Origin: Suillus spraguei
Lineage: Eukaryota > Basidiomycota > Agaricomycetes > Boletales > Suillaceae
DNA length: 64,000 bases
NCBI GenBank assembly: GCA_016800925.1
Contig: JABCPU010000130.1
Span: forward strand, 1 to 64,000
Direction of reading: 5' to 3'
In this document: positions 32,664 to 43,736 of the stretch, one piece after another
Numbering within the stretch: the stretch's first letter is position 1
How the letters are laid out: each line of letters starts with the position of its first letter
Notes under the pieces: model-generated
The model's database searches: none
What the model saw: the letters and a program-made list of their open reading frames with translations, nothing else
Told to the model about the DNA's origin: nothing
Position numbers and translations under genes: made by a program

Positions 32664-33720
32664 TCAGTCACTGTGCACTTTCTTGATGTGGTCCAGATAG
32701 CCATGAAGATACTTCATGCTGGTGGCCATCTCTTTCATCAGACCTTGCATCTGCATGTACCATGCATCCAGCTTCTGCATCTCAGCGTCAGCCAAGAAGA
32801 ACAGGTCAGGAACGGCGCGCAGCTCATCCAGCTGTTACTGGAATTCCGCTTGATCTTCCACCTCAGAATCCTCAGTGACTTGCCTAGCGACTTCTCCCAT
32901 ATCCATCTCCTCCTCTTCTGTCAGCTCTATTGCCACTTCAGGCGGCCCATCAGCGGTAACTTCACCACCAGCCTTAGCACTACCACTATTGCCAGCAGTA
33001 GGTGGTGTCTTTGCTGCAGACTTGGCCTTATGTTCTATGAACAAGTTAACAAGGTTAGAAGTTTGACATGCATAGACCTTACTACCAAAGTATCTGGACT
33101 GGACGCAGCCAGTCTTCAGCTTGCAGCACGGCCAGCAGCTGTACCCACGCTCACCGGAGCAGAGTATCTTCTGATGAGTGCAGCGCTCGCATGGCTTCGA
33201 GTACACTATGTCGCCAGGTCTCCTACCAATCCTGGGGCATGGCTTTGGATGCTAGAAATAGCACATAAGTAAAGGCAAGTGAAAGAGAGATGATGAGAGC
33301 TTACCAAAGTACCCTCAGTTGACGCTAAAGGCACCACCATGCCCTCCGCATCACCGCCGGTAACCTCCTCCATTGGCATGTCTGCGACAGCGACTTCCTT
33401 TTCCTTACCCTTCTCATCAGCGGCAGTGGCTAGCTTCTCTTGCTCATGCTTATTCTTTGTGGCAAGCAAAGCTGCTCAGTCCACCAATTGTACACCTTGC
33501 TGGCTTCTAGTCCCATGGTGTTCTCAGCCAACAGCAAGACCAATGCCAGGCTATAGGTCTTCCCATCCAAATGACACTTCGCCATCATGCTCTATACCAT
33601 AGAAATGAGTAAAGACAAAGTACACCTCCAATAGTCGCTCACCATAGCAGGAGTCCACTCATTCATCCACCAAGACAATGGCCTCAGGGCAAAGGTCGGA
33701 TCCAAAGTCGAAGAGAGACA
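32664..33720 (-). pseudogene. C element antisense gene, Zn2Cys6-like cluster protein
   Basis: Read on the minus strand, the start MSLFDFGSDLCPEAI is at about 33720. A probable intron (about 33606-33650) follows, then a segment containing KCHLDGKTYSLALVLLLAEN and a Lys/Glu-rich part. Clear introns lie at 33252-33304 (GTAAGC...CTAG) and 33035-33082 (GTAAGG...ATAG). The central exon has CERCTHQKILC, seven residues, then CWPCCKLKTGC: CX2CX6C-X7-CX2CX6C, the spacing of fungal Zn2Cys6 binuclear clusters. After this come an acidic stretch and a helical C-terminus (LADAEMQKLDAWYMQMQG) to the stop at 32664-32666. Defects are a frame change near 33480, one in-frame stop near 32832, and a frame problem near 33660. 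Zn2Cys6 proteins are usually DNA-binding regulators; the role here is unknown. Confidence 0.7.
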
Positions 33721-33974
33721 TGCTGTAGCAAAGGCAAGCAAGGTATCACAGGTACGCCAGTCATTTATAGAAGCTCCCCAATCGTAACTGCCGCATAATG
33801 CACCTCGTGTTCATCATTATCCTCTTCCCATGATACCACAAGTTCACCGCCAATCACATTTTGTAACCTCCGCATACCACGTATCATGCCACACACTTGC
33901 AAATCACAGGAACACTAAGTCTTACATATGGTACGTTTGACTGGGGACGGTCAATATTCAAAGTGCCCAGCGGA

Positions 33975-34868
33975 TGTAGTGAGCAAAGTCATGCTGACCA
34001 TCAAACCCCCATTTTTGACAAGCATCTCATTACTGTCTGTGGCGGCAACCAAAGAATTCCCTTATAGCAAGTATATAGCCTTTTTGCTCCACTAAGGTGG
34101 AACTGTACTTCTGCCGCGAACCCTTACCAGATCCTCGCGCTGATGCCCTCATGTCCTGTCCAAATCCGTCTAGATCCATTGGTGCGTAGTTACTTTGCTT
34201 CCACCATTACTAAATCTACGGCAGGATTTACACTGCGTCTTGAGGGGCCGCTACATGCTGTGCACCTCTGAGTTAATACCCCGTTTATTTTCTTTCTTGC
34301 TACCAGACTCACCTAATAATCTTGTACACGCTTGAATATGTTAAAAAGACTCAACATACATACCATTACCGTTACTTCCCATTACATCCCTTCACTTGGA
34401 CTTAGTATCAGAACACTCGCTAGTCTCAATCTATTTGCCTTTGAACCTTTCTCCATTCAAATCTCGCTCATTGATTTAACCGCCGGTAACTATACCACTC
34501 GAAGTACCGTGCAACTTTCAACTTCGCTACTCATAACCGGACCGTGGCCAGTGATCTTGCTGGGTTGCTACCTCTCTCACCAACTTTCTCACTCATATGG
34601 AGTTGCCGCTACCGCTAACTGATATACTGTTACCGCCGCTAACCTCGGAAGCTGGAATCTTTGTTGCCTTATTAGTACTTTCTTGATTCCTTCGCACTAA
34701 CTTAGAAGGAATTGCTTCTATTGCAGTCCTCTTGGGTCGAACATCTCACTGGCACCTTCAGTAGGATTATTGTTGTGCTTATACTTATTGGGTCGAACAT
34801 CTCACTTGCACCTTCAGTAGGACTATTGTTGCGCTTATACTTAGGCCAGCGGTAGTTTCTTTGTTTCA
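33975..34868 (+). mobile_element. C element 3' LTR
   Basis: It is 894 bp, from TGTAGTGAGCAAAG to TTTGTTTCA. Near its end is an internal imperfect tandem pair, about 58 bp each, starting GGGTCGAACATCTCAC (34734 and 34791); the KDZ element hit this pair in the 5' LTR. No purine tract precedes it. Confidence 0.85.
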
Positions 34869-35094
34869 ATGGGCTGCTCAACATCATTTTTATGACAACC
34901 TACAATGTGAAGAATGTCTAAGGGAACTAACCCACCACCCATTGGAAATAATACTAAGTACACCCCCAAATCACCAAAATTCATATTCTGTGCATCTCAT
35001 CTCCTGCCAGCAGATTCTTCTTAGCTCCTCAATGTTCCCCTTTACTGGGTGTGGGCCTCTCTTTGGTGTCATGCTATTCAAGCAATTTGTCTCC

Positions 35095-35540
35095 TCATTC
35101 TGAATCTTCTTCATTCCATGTAAAGAACTCTGGAAAGACAGCAGGAGATGCTATACCCTCCGGAATTTGACTGAGCTGAGGCATGTCAATATCACATGGC
35201 ATATGGCACTCAAGGTTGTCAGTGTGATAATATTCTTCCAGCCACCTATACCTGTACATATTTACCTTCTCTGAAAGGTATGCAATAACATTTTTGGTGT
35301 TCTCTAGATCTTCCTTGAGATGACCATGCAGTTTGGATTCTACACCGTCCTGAAGCTCTTTCACCTTGTCTAGGTAACAATTTCAGTCCCATTCGCCATA
35401 CGGTTCTCAGTATCTGAGTGATTAATTCTCACCAGCCATCTGGGTTCCTTTTGATACTGCCTCAATGATCAGACAGAATTGCCACAACCCTTTAAAGCTC
35501 ACTTGCAGACTGTGTCATGTAGCTCATTGATATCAGAGCT
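35095..35540 (-). CDS. Hypothetical protein, C-terminal exons
   Basis: On the minus strand an exon ending GTQMA joins, through a 63-bp GT-AG intron (35370-35432), to an exon reading VKELQDGVESKLHGHLKEDL, then a YRYRWLEEYYHTDNLE block and the end EFFTWNEEDSE (stop 35095). The protein is helical and charged and has no domain that I recognise. Upstream exons beyond 35540 are not clear and a stop lies in one candidate frame, so this may be a decayed gene. It sits between element C and the next pseudogene, which points the other way. Confidence 0.5.
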
Positions 35541-36004
35541 CTTCTGCCTCTGCACTGAGGTTAGTTGAAAGCTTCATGTGAAATTATATGAGTTTTGTGC
35601 TATGTGGCATTTTGAAGAGCTTACTTTAGTGTGATATTACTTCCAATGTGGATGCATTGATGCAGATGCCTCTGAGGAGGTGAGATGGACATTTTTGATC
35701 AAATTTTCATAAGTGGTTTCAACAGTGTTGGTGATTTATTTATATATCTATTGCAATGATAACCAATCTTGTACTACTTGTCAGAACAAAGAACAAAGAC
35801 CATGCTATCATCCATGGCGATCATGTGGCAACATTCTATTTACTGTAACAAGATCTATGGCGCTCAGATGGCATAACTTTATAGTTACAAGACCTATGGC
35901 ACTCAGATGGCATTTTTAAAAAAAAAAATCAGTCATTTTCTGCTTAAGCATATAAAGTGTTTGGTTCATCAATGGCATTGCAGTCACTTGCTTCAACTTA
36001 TTAT
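35541..36004. other. Intergenic; AT-rich
   Basis: No gene was seen. A short imperfect direct repeat around TATGGCNCTCAGATGGCAT (35856 and 35889) and a run of A at about 35920 are the only structure noted. Confidence 0.5.
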
Positions 36005-37215
36005 TATGAGTGGGGATGAGAACTATCCCTCTTCCAGTGGTCCTTCACTCAAGCATAGTTGTTCAGCCCTTCAATTGGGTCTGCATAAAAAGGGGTAAGT
36101 ATCATTCCAAGCAGTGAACTGCTACCTGACCTATCCTCCTGACCAGGACTTTATCAAACCCCCTCGTCCTTCATGGGCGACATTTTGATTGGACAGTCTT
36201 CACCCTATGTAATTATCCTGCCCTTCTGACTGCAGGGAACCTCCAACTGGAAGATTTACAAGACTCTCCCATAGAGCACTATCCAGTGGAGTAAGTGTAA
36301 TTGTGATAATTGCATGCTCCAGTATTTATGAATGCTTACAATGTTAGTGTTCATTACACTAATAGACTCATATCCTGGTCTTTTAGATTGTCTCACCTCG
36401 AGCAAGGAGGAGGAGGTTGTTCACCTGGGAAAATTAGTCAGTGTTTAAAACTAGGTGCTCATTACACTCACCATTTTGCAGCTAAATAAAGGAGCCTCTG
36501 GTGCACAGGGTGACGACACTAAAACCCTTAAGTCTGTTGTTTTTGATTGGCTTGTGCCCAAAGGACAGGTGATCATACTGCCCCTCTCCCGAAACAACAA
36601 GTCAGACCAAGGGTTTAATCATGAAATCACAGGTGCATTGCTCTGCCCTGCAGGTCTTGACTGGTCAAATGCAGCATAAGTCTTTCCACCATTCAATCAA
36701 CTCAGCATTATAACACTGCGAGTTAGAACCAAGCATAGTCTCAAGAGCAGTGAAACTGTGGTTCATGGCAACCAGTGGCCGATATTCTTATACATGGGGT
36801 ATGAGTATGACCCTGAAGATCCATGGAAGGGCTTATTAAGGAGTGAGATACTGATATGTGTATGTTTATTCTATTGACCATTAACATCACTCTCATCTCC
36901 CTTGATAGGGTTTCAAACATGTATTTACATCCCCAAGTTCAGTAGACAAGGAGCCAAAAGTGATGTGCTCAGGTAACACTTACCTTCACAGTATGAAGTC
37001 AGTAACTAAAGGATCACTGGCCTATATTGCCACACAGGTATGTAAAAGATTGTATAAAGTATACCTTGCATTGCTGATCAGCCATTAAGATTCAGTTCTT
37101 ATTGACTTCATTGTCTGTATTTTCATGCACAGACAGTGTCACAGATTTGGAAAATTTGTATCACAGTATCCTCAACTTGCTAGAGGATCCAGATTAAAGT
37201 GAGGAAGTTGTTGAC
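36005..37215 (+). pseudogene. Decayed conserved fungal hypothetical gene
   Basis: It starts MSGDENYPSSSGPSLKH, with an intron donor GTAAGT at about 36096 and acceptor CCAG near 36147. Further exons read FDWLVPKGQVIILPLSRNN and GFNHEITGALLCPAGLDW (to about 36670), GNQWPIFLYMGYEYDPEDPW (about 36770) and FKHVFTSPSSVDKEPKVM (about 36910), then a helical end near 37210 containing a stop where LLEDPD is followed by TAA. From memory, this type of protein is multi-copy in Agaricomycete genomes, often near repeats, but I cannot name it with confidence. Several stops and frame changes are present. Element B2 is inserted at its 3' end. Confidence 0.5.
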
Positions 37216-37258
37216 CTCATGATGTGGTGGATGTGGTCCATAATCCATCTAGCTATAT

Positions 37259-37677
37259 TGTTATGAACTAGGGTGGCATCACCAGCAACAGTGCAAAGGC
37301 ACTTAATAGTTTACTGGGAAGTTCGTTGGTTGTTCAAAGGAACAAGACTTGGCCTAAGAGATGTGTCTCAAAGGTATCAAGAATAGAGACTAAGACTAAG
37401 GAGTGCTTAGACTTAGAGATGATTCAGACGACTAAGGTTGGAGGCCTTAGCAAACAGAGATTCAGGTAAAACCTAGTAAGATTTAAGTGAAGTATCTAAT
37501 GGTAATACAATGTGCTTAAATAAGCCAATATGTGTGCATGGACCAGAGAGATGTGAGAAGGTAAATGCATATCCTGATAGGGAAGGAAAGTATAGTACAA
37601 GCATGTTGAGATGTGTAAGTCGAGAAGGGATCACATGATATAGGAGAAAAATATATAGGGGATGTACGATTGTAACA
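37259..37677 (-). mobile_element. B2 3' LTR
   Basis: On the plus strand it starts TGTTATGAACTAGGG and ends GATTGTAACA. A purine tract (complement of CCCCCATTTT at about 37681-37690) sits beside it, as in B1. Confidence 0.9.
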
Positions 37678-37691
37678 TTACCCCCATTTTA

Positions 37692-38165
37692 CATGTAAAG
37701 TCACCTGACTTTACTTATTCTGGAGCGTTATCATTATAGACAGGATTGTCGCTAAACTTGTAGTCCTCGTCAAGAACTGAGCCACTCATCATATAGGCTG
37801 CTTCCTCGATAGCATGACACTTATGATCTCTAGACTCTTTCTCGTCATCAAGCTTCTTTTCCCATCAACAAAGTTTCTCGTAGAAACCATCATCTTTATA
37901 TGTAAGGGTGATTGGTGGAGCACCAATAAGTGAGGGACAATAAAGGGAGAGATGTGTGGGTTCCCAATATTCGCAGATGCAACACTGATGGTTGGGACAG
38001 TTCTTTTGGCGATGACCCATTTATCCGCAGATGTGACATTTCATATTTTTGTCATGGTTGGATACAGAGGTGCAGAGAGGAGTAGGGGTGACGATTCGTT
38101 TATGGGGTTCGATGGAGTGCACCCACTTCTTTCCTCAATGCTGTTATGACCATGCAAAACCGGAG
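37692..38165 (-). pseudogene. B2 accessory ORF, 3' part with two zinc knuckles
   Basis: On the minus strand it reads NHDKNMKCHICG, a stop codon, MGHRQKNC, then CCICEYWEPTHLSLYCP and an acidic end before the stop near 37720. This is the same pair of knuckles as B1 at 25799-25915, confirming that the ORF belongs to family B. It is separated from its 5' part (40586-41210) by two LTR insertions. Confidence 0.75.
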
Positions 38166-38580
38166 AATAGTAAGAAGTCCTGGTCTTACATGGGGTTGTA
38201 CCGGAGGGTTGTAAAGTCAAAGGGGCTTGGCCTCAGCTTGTGCACTGTGCCCCTTACCCAAGTATGTGCCCTTAATTTCAGATGAAGTCCAAGGGAGAGT
38301 TCGGGTGAAGTCCGGATGGAGGGTCCGGACGAACTCTAAGGCAGGATAGCTTGACAGAGCTCCGATGGACTTCCAGATGAGCGTGGGAGTGCGCCGGAAC
38401 TATTTCCGGAAGGTAGGGAGTAATGGTAACACTACTGGAACAAGCTCCAAGTAGAACAGATGAAAGATGGACCGCTGGACAAAGTCCAGGGCAGGATAGG
38501 AGCAGAGCTCCGGAGGGAAAGATGATCCATAGATGTCAGAGGATAGGATAGGATGGATCTGGAGGACTAGGGGTCCGAAG

Positions 38581-38795
38581 GTCCGGAGGAGCAGAGGAGC
38601 AGAGGAGCAGAGGAGCAGAGGAGCAGAGGAGCAGAGGAGCAGAGGAGCAGAGGAGCAGAGGAGCAGGAGCGAGGAGCAGAGGAGCAGAGGAGCAGAGGAG
38701 CAGAGGAGCAGAGGAAGCAGAGGAGCAGAGGAGCAGAGGAGCAGAGGAGCAGAGGAGCAGAGGAGCAGAGGAGCAGAGGAGCAGAGGAGCGGATG
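38581..38795. repeat. 8-bp minisatellite (GAGGAGCA)n
   Basis: About 25 near-perfect copies of GAGGAGCA occur, with two short interruptions (near 38665 and 38715). It lies inside the A2 LTR. The long open frames seen on both strands here are a by-product of the repeat (period of eight codons), not genes. Confidence 0.95.
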
Positions 38796-39426
38796 ATCGG
38801 ATGATCGGATGAGCATAGCTCTGTGGATTTTAGAGGAAGTGTTGGCTACTAGAGAGGAGTAGGTCCGGATATGGTGTAGAGATAGTATAGACTACTCCGG
38901 ACAAGGTCCGGAATAGAAACAGACAGTATAAGACTACCAAAGGTAGAGTCAGAGGTGAAACAGATGATAGACGGAGATGGACAAAGTCCGAAAAGATTAT
39001 AGGACATAGGATCAAAAGCTCCGGCCTGGGGAGTGATCCCATAGGCCTGAGTCGGAAGCTTACAAGGGCCGGAGCCCAAGTGCAAGAACGGAAACGGAGT
39101 TATATAGACATGATAACAGGATACAGAGTAATCAGAGGAATATACAGAAGTAGGAACAATGAATCAGACTGAGGTCTGCAGGAGTTGTACTACAAGTTTA
39201 TATACTGTAGGTAGCATGCCGGAAGGCAAGTAAGGATAGTCCGAGGCTATGTTTGAGGCATTGCGGAACACAAGGCTATGAACTCGGAAATAAGACTTGT
39301 ACGAAATATCTTATCAAGACAGAAGTTAAGATAACCGAAAGCCAGAGGTGCAGAGATAACTGAAAGCTGGACACAGGTATTAACCTAAAAGGAGTAACGC
39401 GCAGGTGCGCGGGAATAGTTTCGGAT

Positions 39427-39560
39427 ATGAGCATGGATCAGATATGGACACGGATCGGATATGGACATGGATCGGATATGGACATGGATCAGATATGGAC
39501 ATGGATCGGATATGGACATGGATCAGATATGGACACGGATTGGATATGGACATGGATTAG
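39427..39560. repeat. 17-bp tandem repeat
   Basis: About seven copies of GGATATGGACATGGATC occur with small changes, followed by TGGATTGGAT-rich sequence. It is inside the A2 LTR; a degenerate form recurs at 49890-50010. Confidence 0.9.
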
Positions 39561-39690
39561 ATATGGATGGATATTGATTGGAGTGGATGGGTGGATTGGA
39601 TATGTGAGCTGGATTGGATGGGTGGACTAGGATGTATGGATTGGGTGTCCAGATGTCCATGGATCAGACCTGAATGTACGGTATATGACA

Positions 39691-40024
39691 AATGCCTAGT
39701 CAAGCGTCGTAGGGCAAGTTCATTACTTTCTCGAATATCATTGGTAAGGGTGCTGGGCTGAGGCAATGGAGTAGTGGTGGCGACTGCTAAGAGTTCATCT
39801 GAGTCGGAGGGGGTGGTTACTCCAAGTTCTTCCACTAGAACTGAAGTGCATGTGAGACAATCAGAAATACGAGACATGGTTACATCAAATTTTGGGAGAA
39901 ATTCCTTTTCCAAAATCAAGGCAGTGTGCTCAAGATCTTGAATTAAGATTGGTTTAGAGGGACTGCTAGGATCAAATTGGTCAGGAATTGCCATTGGCAG
40001 GTGGATACTGAGATCTTTTAACAT
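39691..40024 (-). other. Unassigned open segment between two LTRs in B2
   Basis: A minus-strand frame begins MLKDLSIHLPMAIPDQFDPS at 40024 and stays open through this segment into the A2 LTR. It has no match to the B1 accessory ORF that I can see. It could be a B2-specific part of that ORF or residual internal sequence of another element. Confidence 0.35.
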
Positions 40025-40585
40025 ACATTCGAGTGCGTGCTTTATCCCTTTATTGTTTACCTTTCTTGACTCGTGTGTTGCCTCATTGGCTCATACCCTT
40101 TATACCTTTGGCTCCACACTTATGACTCCTTCGTGCACATGCACATTCTCATTGGTCGATACGCCTCTGACTCATTCACGAGCATGCGTCCTCTTGTTGG
40201 CTATCTGACTCCATACTTAATCCAGCAATACTTACGTATTCGCGCTCCGCTTCAACCTTACGTATAAATATGCACAGATAGCCTTTGTACTTCTTTAACT
40301 TGAATCTACTTGATCTTCGACCTTGAACTTCTTTTGATAAGCCTTTCATAAGCTTATTGTCTCTATTCAAACTTCATAGAAGCTCATCGCTTCTACATCT
40401 TTGATCATTGTCAAGAACCTCGTCTCTGTGACATAGGTCGTGAGACAGCGCATAGCACCCACCTCCGACCAATGCAACTAGTGCACCCCGCACTAGGAGA
40501 CCGATACGCACGGGCCGCCGCTCTTGATAAAGTGCCTGTCACAGACACCACTCAAGTTCCTTAGCGCCTGGCTAGGTCGCTAACA
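40025..40585 (+). mobile_element. LTR, family D (5' edge unclear)
   Basis: It matches the reverse complement of 831-1390, including a TATAAATA box near 40263 and the end GGTCGCTAACA at 40585. The first 300 bp of the 864-bp LTR at 831-1694 have no counterpart here, so the copy is truncated or a variant. It interrupts the B2 accessory ORF. Confidence 0.75.
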
Positions 40586-41210
40586 GTGATGGAGTAGGTT
40601 GGGTCTTGTAGTTCTGGATGGCAGCAATCAACTCGCTTACTACTGCTCTAGTGGTTATGGACTCTTCCACCGCTTCTTGGATTCCTTCAATGATGGCATC
40701 GGTGGTGTGCGTAACCTCCAAGACAGCAGCCAGTAGGCCAGTAAGGGCAACGAGATTAGCACAAGAGTCCTTAGCTCTTGTGGCAGGTGGTGGAATGTGG
40801 AGTGGAGTTGTCTGCGAAGAGGGAGGTCTAGCAACACCTGCCCGTCATTTGGCCATGATGTGAATAGCTTCTTCAACATCAGCTTTAAAAGAATTGGGAA
40901 GGAGAAGCATCCTGTAAGCACGAATGCGTTTTTCAAGATGTAAGAATTGTTGACAGAGTGGAGGATTGTCAATTTCATTTGCGATTCTTTCAATGAGGTC
41001 AGTGGTACAGATAATGTTAACGATGAGGTTGGTGTTGAAAGCATCTCGTTCAGTGAGGATTCTTTTGATTTTGAGGGCATGTCCCTTGCAGAGGAGGGCT
41101 GCCTCAATGCAGGCATTGCCATTAATGTTTCTAATGAGGTCGTCATACTCATCTCTGGTGGAGTAGATTTCGGGGGTAGTTGGTGTAACAAATGTAGTGG
41201 GGAAAGGCAT
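40586..41210 (-). pseudogene. B2 accessory ORF, 5' part
   Basis: The start MPFPTTFVTPTTPEI at 41210 is followed by CKGHALKIKRILTERDAF and HLEKRIRAYRMLLLPNSF, closely matching the B1 accessory protein. A frame change near 40845 is followed by a second in-frame portion up to the D LTR. Conservation between two diverged copies shows that this ORF was under selection in family B. Confidence 0.78.
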
Positions 41211-41235
41211 AATAGATTTTGGTAGGTGTGTTGGT

Positions 41236-42768
41236 GTAGACGGGCGGGTCCTTTGAACTAGAGGGTGTTCTGCTTCTTATAAGCATTGAGAATTCAAGCG
41301 GAGTTTCTCAAGTTCTTTTCCAGCAGCCATTTGTTATCTCCTGATGAGTATCCTTTCTAGGTTACAAGATATTGTCGGCAATGACTGGTGCCTTTGTGAG
41401 AAAGTATAGCCTCGACTTCATATTATTCTTCTTCTTCGATGACGTCAGGTGGAGGTTCTGGGAAGTTCAGTCCATGTATGTCATTTTCGCTATAGGAAGA
41501 TAAGACATTGGCATGGAATGTGGGGTGGATTTTCCACTGCAGAGGGAGTTTAAGCATGAACGTGATGGGAGATAAGACTGTGGTGATCAGAAATGGTCTG
41601 TATCGTTTTGGTGCTAGCTTCTTAGAAGGGAGTTTAAGTCTAAGATTAGCTGCCGACAACCAGACCTTATCTCCGATTTTCCACAGTGTGTACTTATCTC
41701 CATGAGATCGCTCAGCCATTGTCTGCATTGCAATATTGTGGCAAGTGATTGCTTCTTCTCTTATCTTCTGCAGTGATCGTACTCGATCTTCTGCTGCAGG
41801 TACAGTGGAGTCTGGGATAAGGTGTGGGATAGCCCGCGGCTCATATCCCATCATGATGTAGAATGGGGAGGCATTTTGAGCATTGTGCTTTCTATGGTTG
41901 TGAACAAATTTGGCAATGGGGAGATGTTCAACCCAATGTTCTGGGTTGTTTTGACAGTAGATTCAAAGATAGGTTTCTAATTCTTGGTTAAGACATTCCA
42001 TTTGACCGTCAGTTTGTGGATGATATGCTGTAGATGGGGCCATTTCATAATGCAGAAGGTGTGCTAGTTCTTTTGAAAAGTGGGATAAGAATTGTGGTCC
42101 ACGATCAGAGATTACTTTGTCATGGAGACCAAAGTGGTGATAGACATGGTTTAAAAATAGTTTTGTGATGCCTTCTGATGTAACTGTTTTGAGACAAGGG
42201 ATGATAATTATCCCCTTCATAAGGCCATGGTCTACCACGACCATGATGCTATCAAAGCCACTGGAGGCAGGCAGATCAGTAATCAAGTCCATGGAGAGTT
42301 GGGAGAAAGGACAGGTAGCAGAGGAGGGAATGGGGTGTAATTATGGGTGAACAGGATGCATGTCGGATTTCATCTGCTGACAAAGTGCGGAGCCTTCGAC
42401 GTATTTCCTAATATAGGCACCCATGGCAGGCCACCAGGTTTCGCATTTTACTAGTTCTTCTGTTTTAAAACAGCCAGGGTGTCCCGCCGTGGGATGGTCA
42501 TGATATCGCTCAAGAATAGTGGCGCAATAGGGTGTGGGAATGTATGCACATGATTTGTAATATAGGATTCCATCATTGATCATCCAATCGGAGAGTGCAG
42601 ATTTCATTGGCAGAAGACATATACCATCTAGTGCGTCTGAAGCTGTTTTGAAAACAGGATTGTCTAGAGGATCAGAGGTGGAGAGAAGATTATGTAATTC
42701 ATTGTCGATGAGTCGAATGAACAGCAAATCAGGGAGGAGGATAGTATCTTCATTATCATGAAAACCAT
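41236..42768 (-). pseudogene. B2 integrase and chromodomain
   Basis: On the minus strand: zinc-binding region HPTAGHPGCFKTEELVKC with GSALCQQMK (first Cys of CX2C changed to Ser), catalytic DLITDLP, VISDRGPQF and TDGQMECLNQELE. Linker and chromodomain remnants (YLVT-stop-KGYSSGDNKW) lie near 41300. There are several stops and frame changes. The RNase H end lies on the other side of the C-like LTR. Confidence 0.8.
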
Positions 42769-43732
42769 TGTAAAGATACAACCTAGCTTGGGCTGTAGAT
42801 TAACCACTGCCTAAACTAGTATGTTAGTCTTGCGCTCTGTCTAGTCTGCTTCACTTGTAAGAACAAGAGCGTTCGACCCTAAAGGGGGATGCCTATTTAG
42901 TATGGTCAAGTTCGAGTCTAACTTATTTGCAAAACAAGCGTCTGAGTCAGCGGTAAGTTGCCGCAGTCAGCGATGATACCGCCGGAACTAGCGTCATGCA
43001 CTGCGGTGCTACCGTCGTCGAGATAAGGTCAGTAATAGTTGCATCTAGTGAGCAATGTCGAGCGGTGGTCTCAGCGGTAGCGGTAGGGTTGCGAGCAGTG
43101 CAAAGAAACAGTAAAGAAGTCCGCGGTACTTTCAGCAGTAAAGTAGTGGAGCATGAGAAGTTCAGTCAAAAGTAACAATAAAAAGTCCAGTGGTATGCCG
43201 GTGGTAACAGAGAATGAGCGTGATGTATTAACGAGCGATAAGGGAACTTTAAAGACTATGTCCACTACTGGGTTGATCCAGAGCTAGACAATAATCCTGA
43301 CCTATAGTATGTGCGATGGTGTAAAATCAGGTGCTCTATTGTGTGGGGTATGCAGTGCTTATATCCTAATTCGTATGTACTCGGAATACTCTAGGCGAGA
43401 TCAGTAGCGCTGGAGTGTAGTGACCGCCGTAAGTAAACATAGTGCGAGGCACTGCAGCACGAGGCAACATGTAATAACACTTGCCGTGGAATCAGTGATA
43501 ACGAACAGGAAACAAACTACGCACCAAATGGAGCTATGCGGACGCGGCAAGGACATGGAAGGACATCGGTTCATGGAACGTGGTGCGGCAGTCGGTACGG
43601 TGTGCGGTAAGTGTGGGATGCCGCTGGTACTGCTAAAGGGTAAGAAGGCCATGGACTAGTGGTAACTCCTGTAGACATGAGACGAGTGTCAAAATATGGG
43701 GTTTTAAGCCCAGCACCAATATGTTCATTACA
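42769..43732 (-). mobile_element. Solo LTR, C-like family, in B2
   Basis: On the plus strand it starts TGTAAAGATACAACC and ends GTTCATTACA; the reversed end resembles the C LTR start (TGTARTGARC, then CCCCATTTTTGACA-like sequence). The flanks CCAT (42765-42768) and CCGT (43733-43736) form a 4-bp TSD with one CpG change. Removing it restores the B2 frame PDHDDGFHDNED. Confidence 0.82.
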
Positions 43733-43736
43733 CCGT

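Larger units (their letters stand above)
8507..34868 (+). mobile_element. Ty3/gypsy element C, old, with three nested insertions
   Basis: Two direct LTRs (8507-17744, interrupted, and 33975-34868) bracket gag, protease, reverse transcriptase, RNase H and integrase in order on the plus strand, plus an antisense gene before the 3' LTR. The LTR runs TGTAGTGAGC to GTTTCTTTGTTTCA. Nested inside are a KDZ transposon, chromovirus B1 and a solo C LTR. The integrase lacks a chromodomain. Numerous in-frame stops, mostly TGA where arginine is expected, show it is dead. The 4-bp flanks (CCGT left, ATGG right) do not match, so the two ends may derive from different copies or a deletion. Confidence 0.7.
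38170..39690 (-). mobile_element. A-like LTR (variant A2) with internal minisatellites
   Basis: The left part resembles the minus-strand start of the A LTR (GGCTTGGCCTCAG, GCACTGTGCCCCTTA at about 38228-38260), and the right end GGTATATGACA at 39690 equals the reversed A LTR start. The left edge and TSD could not be fixed. It is about twice as long as the A LTR because of two tandem arrays. A second partial copy lies at 49857-50080. Confidence 0.65.

Noticed and set aside
38533..38816. Long repetitive ORFs on both strands
   Set aside because: They are created by the 8-bp GAGGAGCA array, which is open in several frames.
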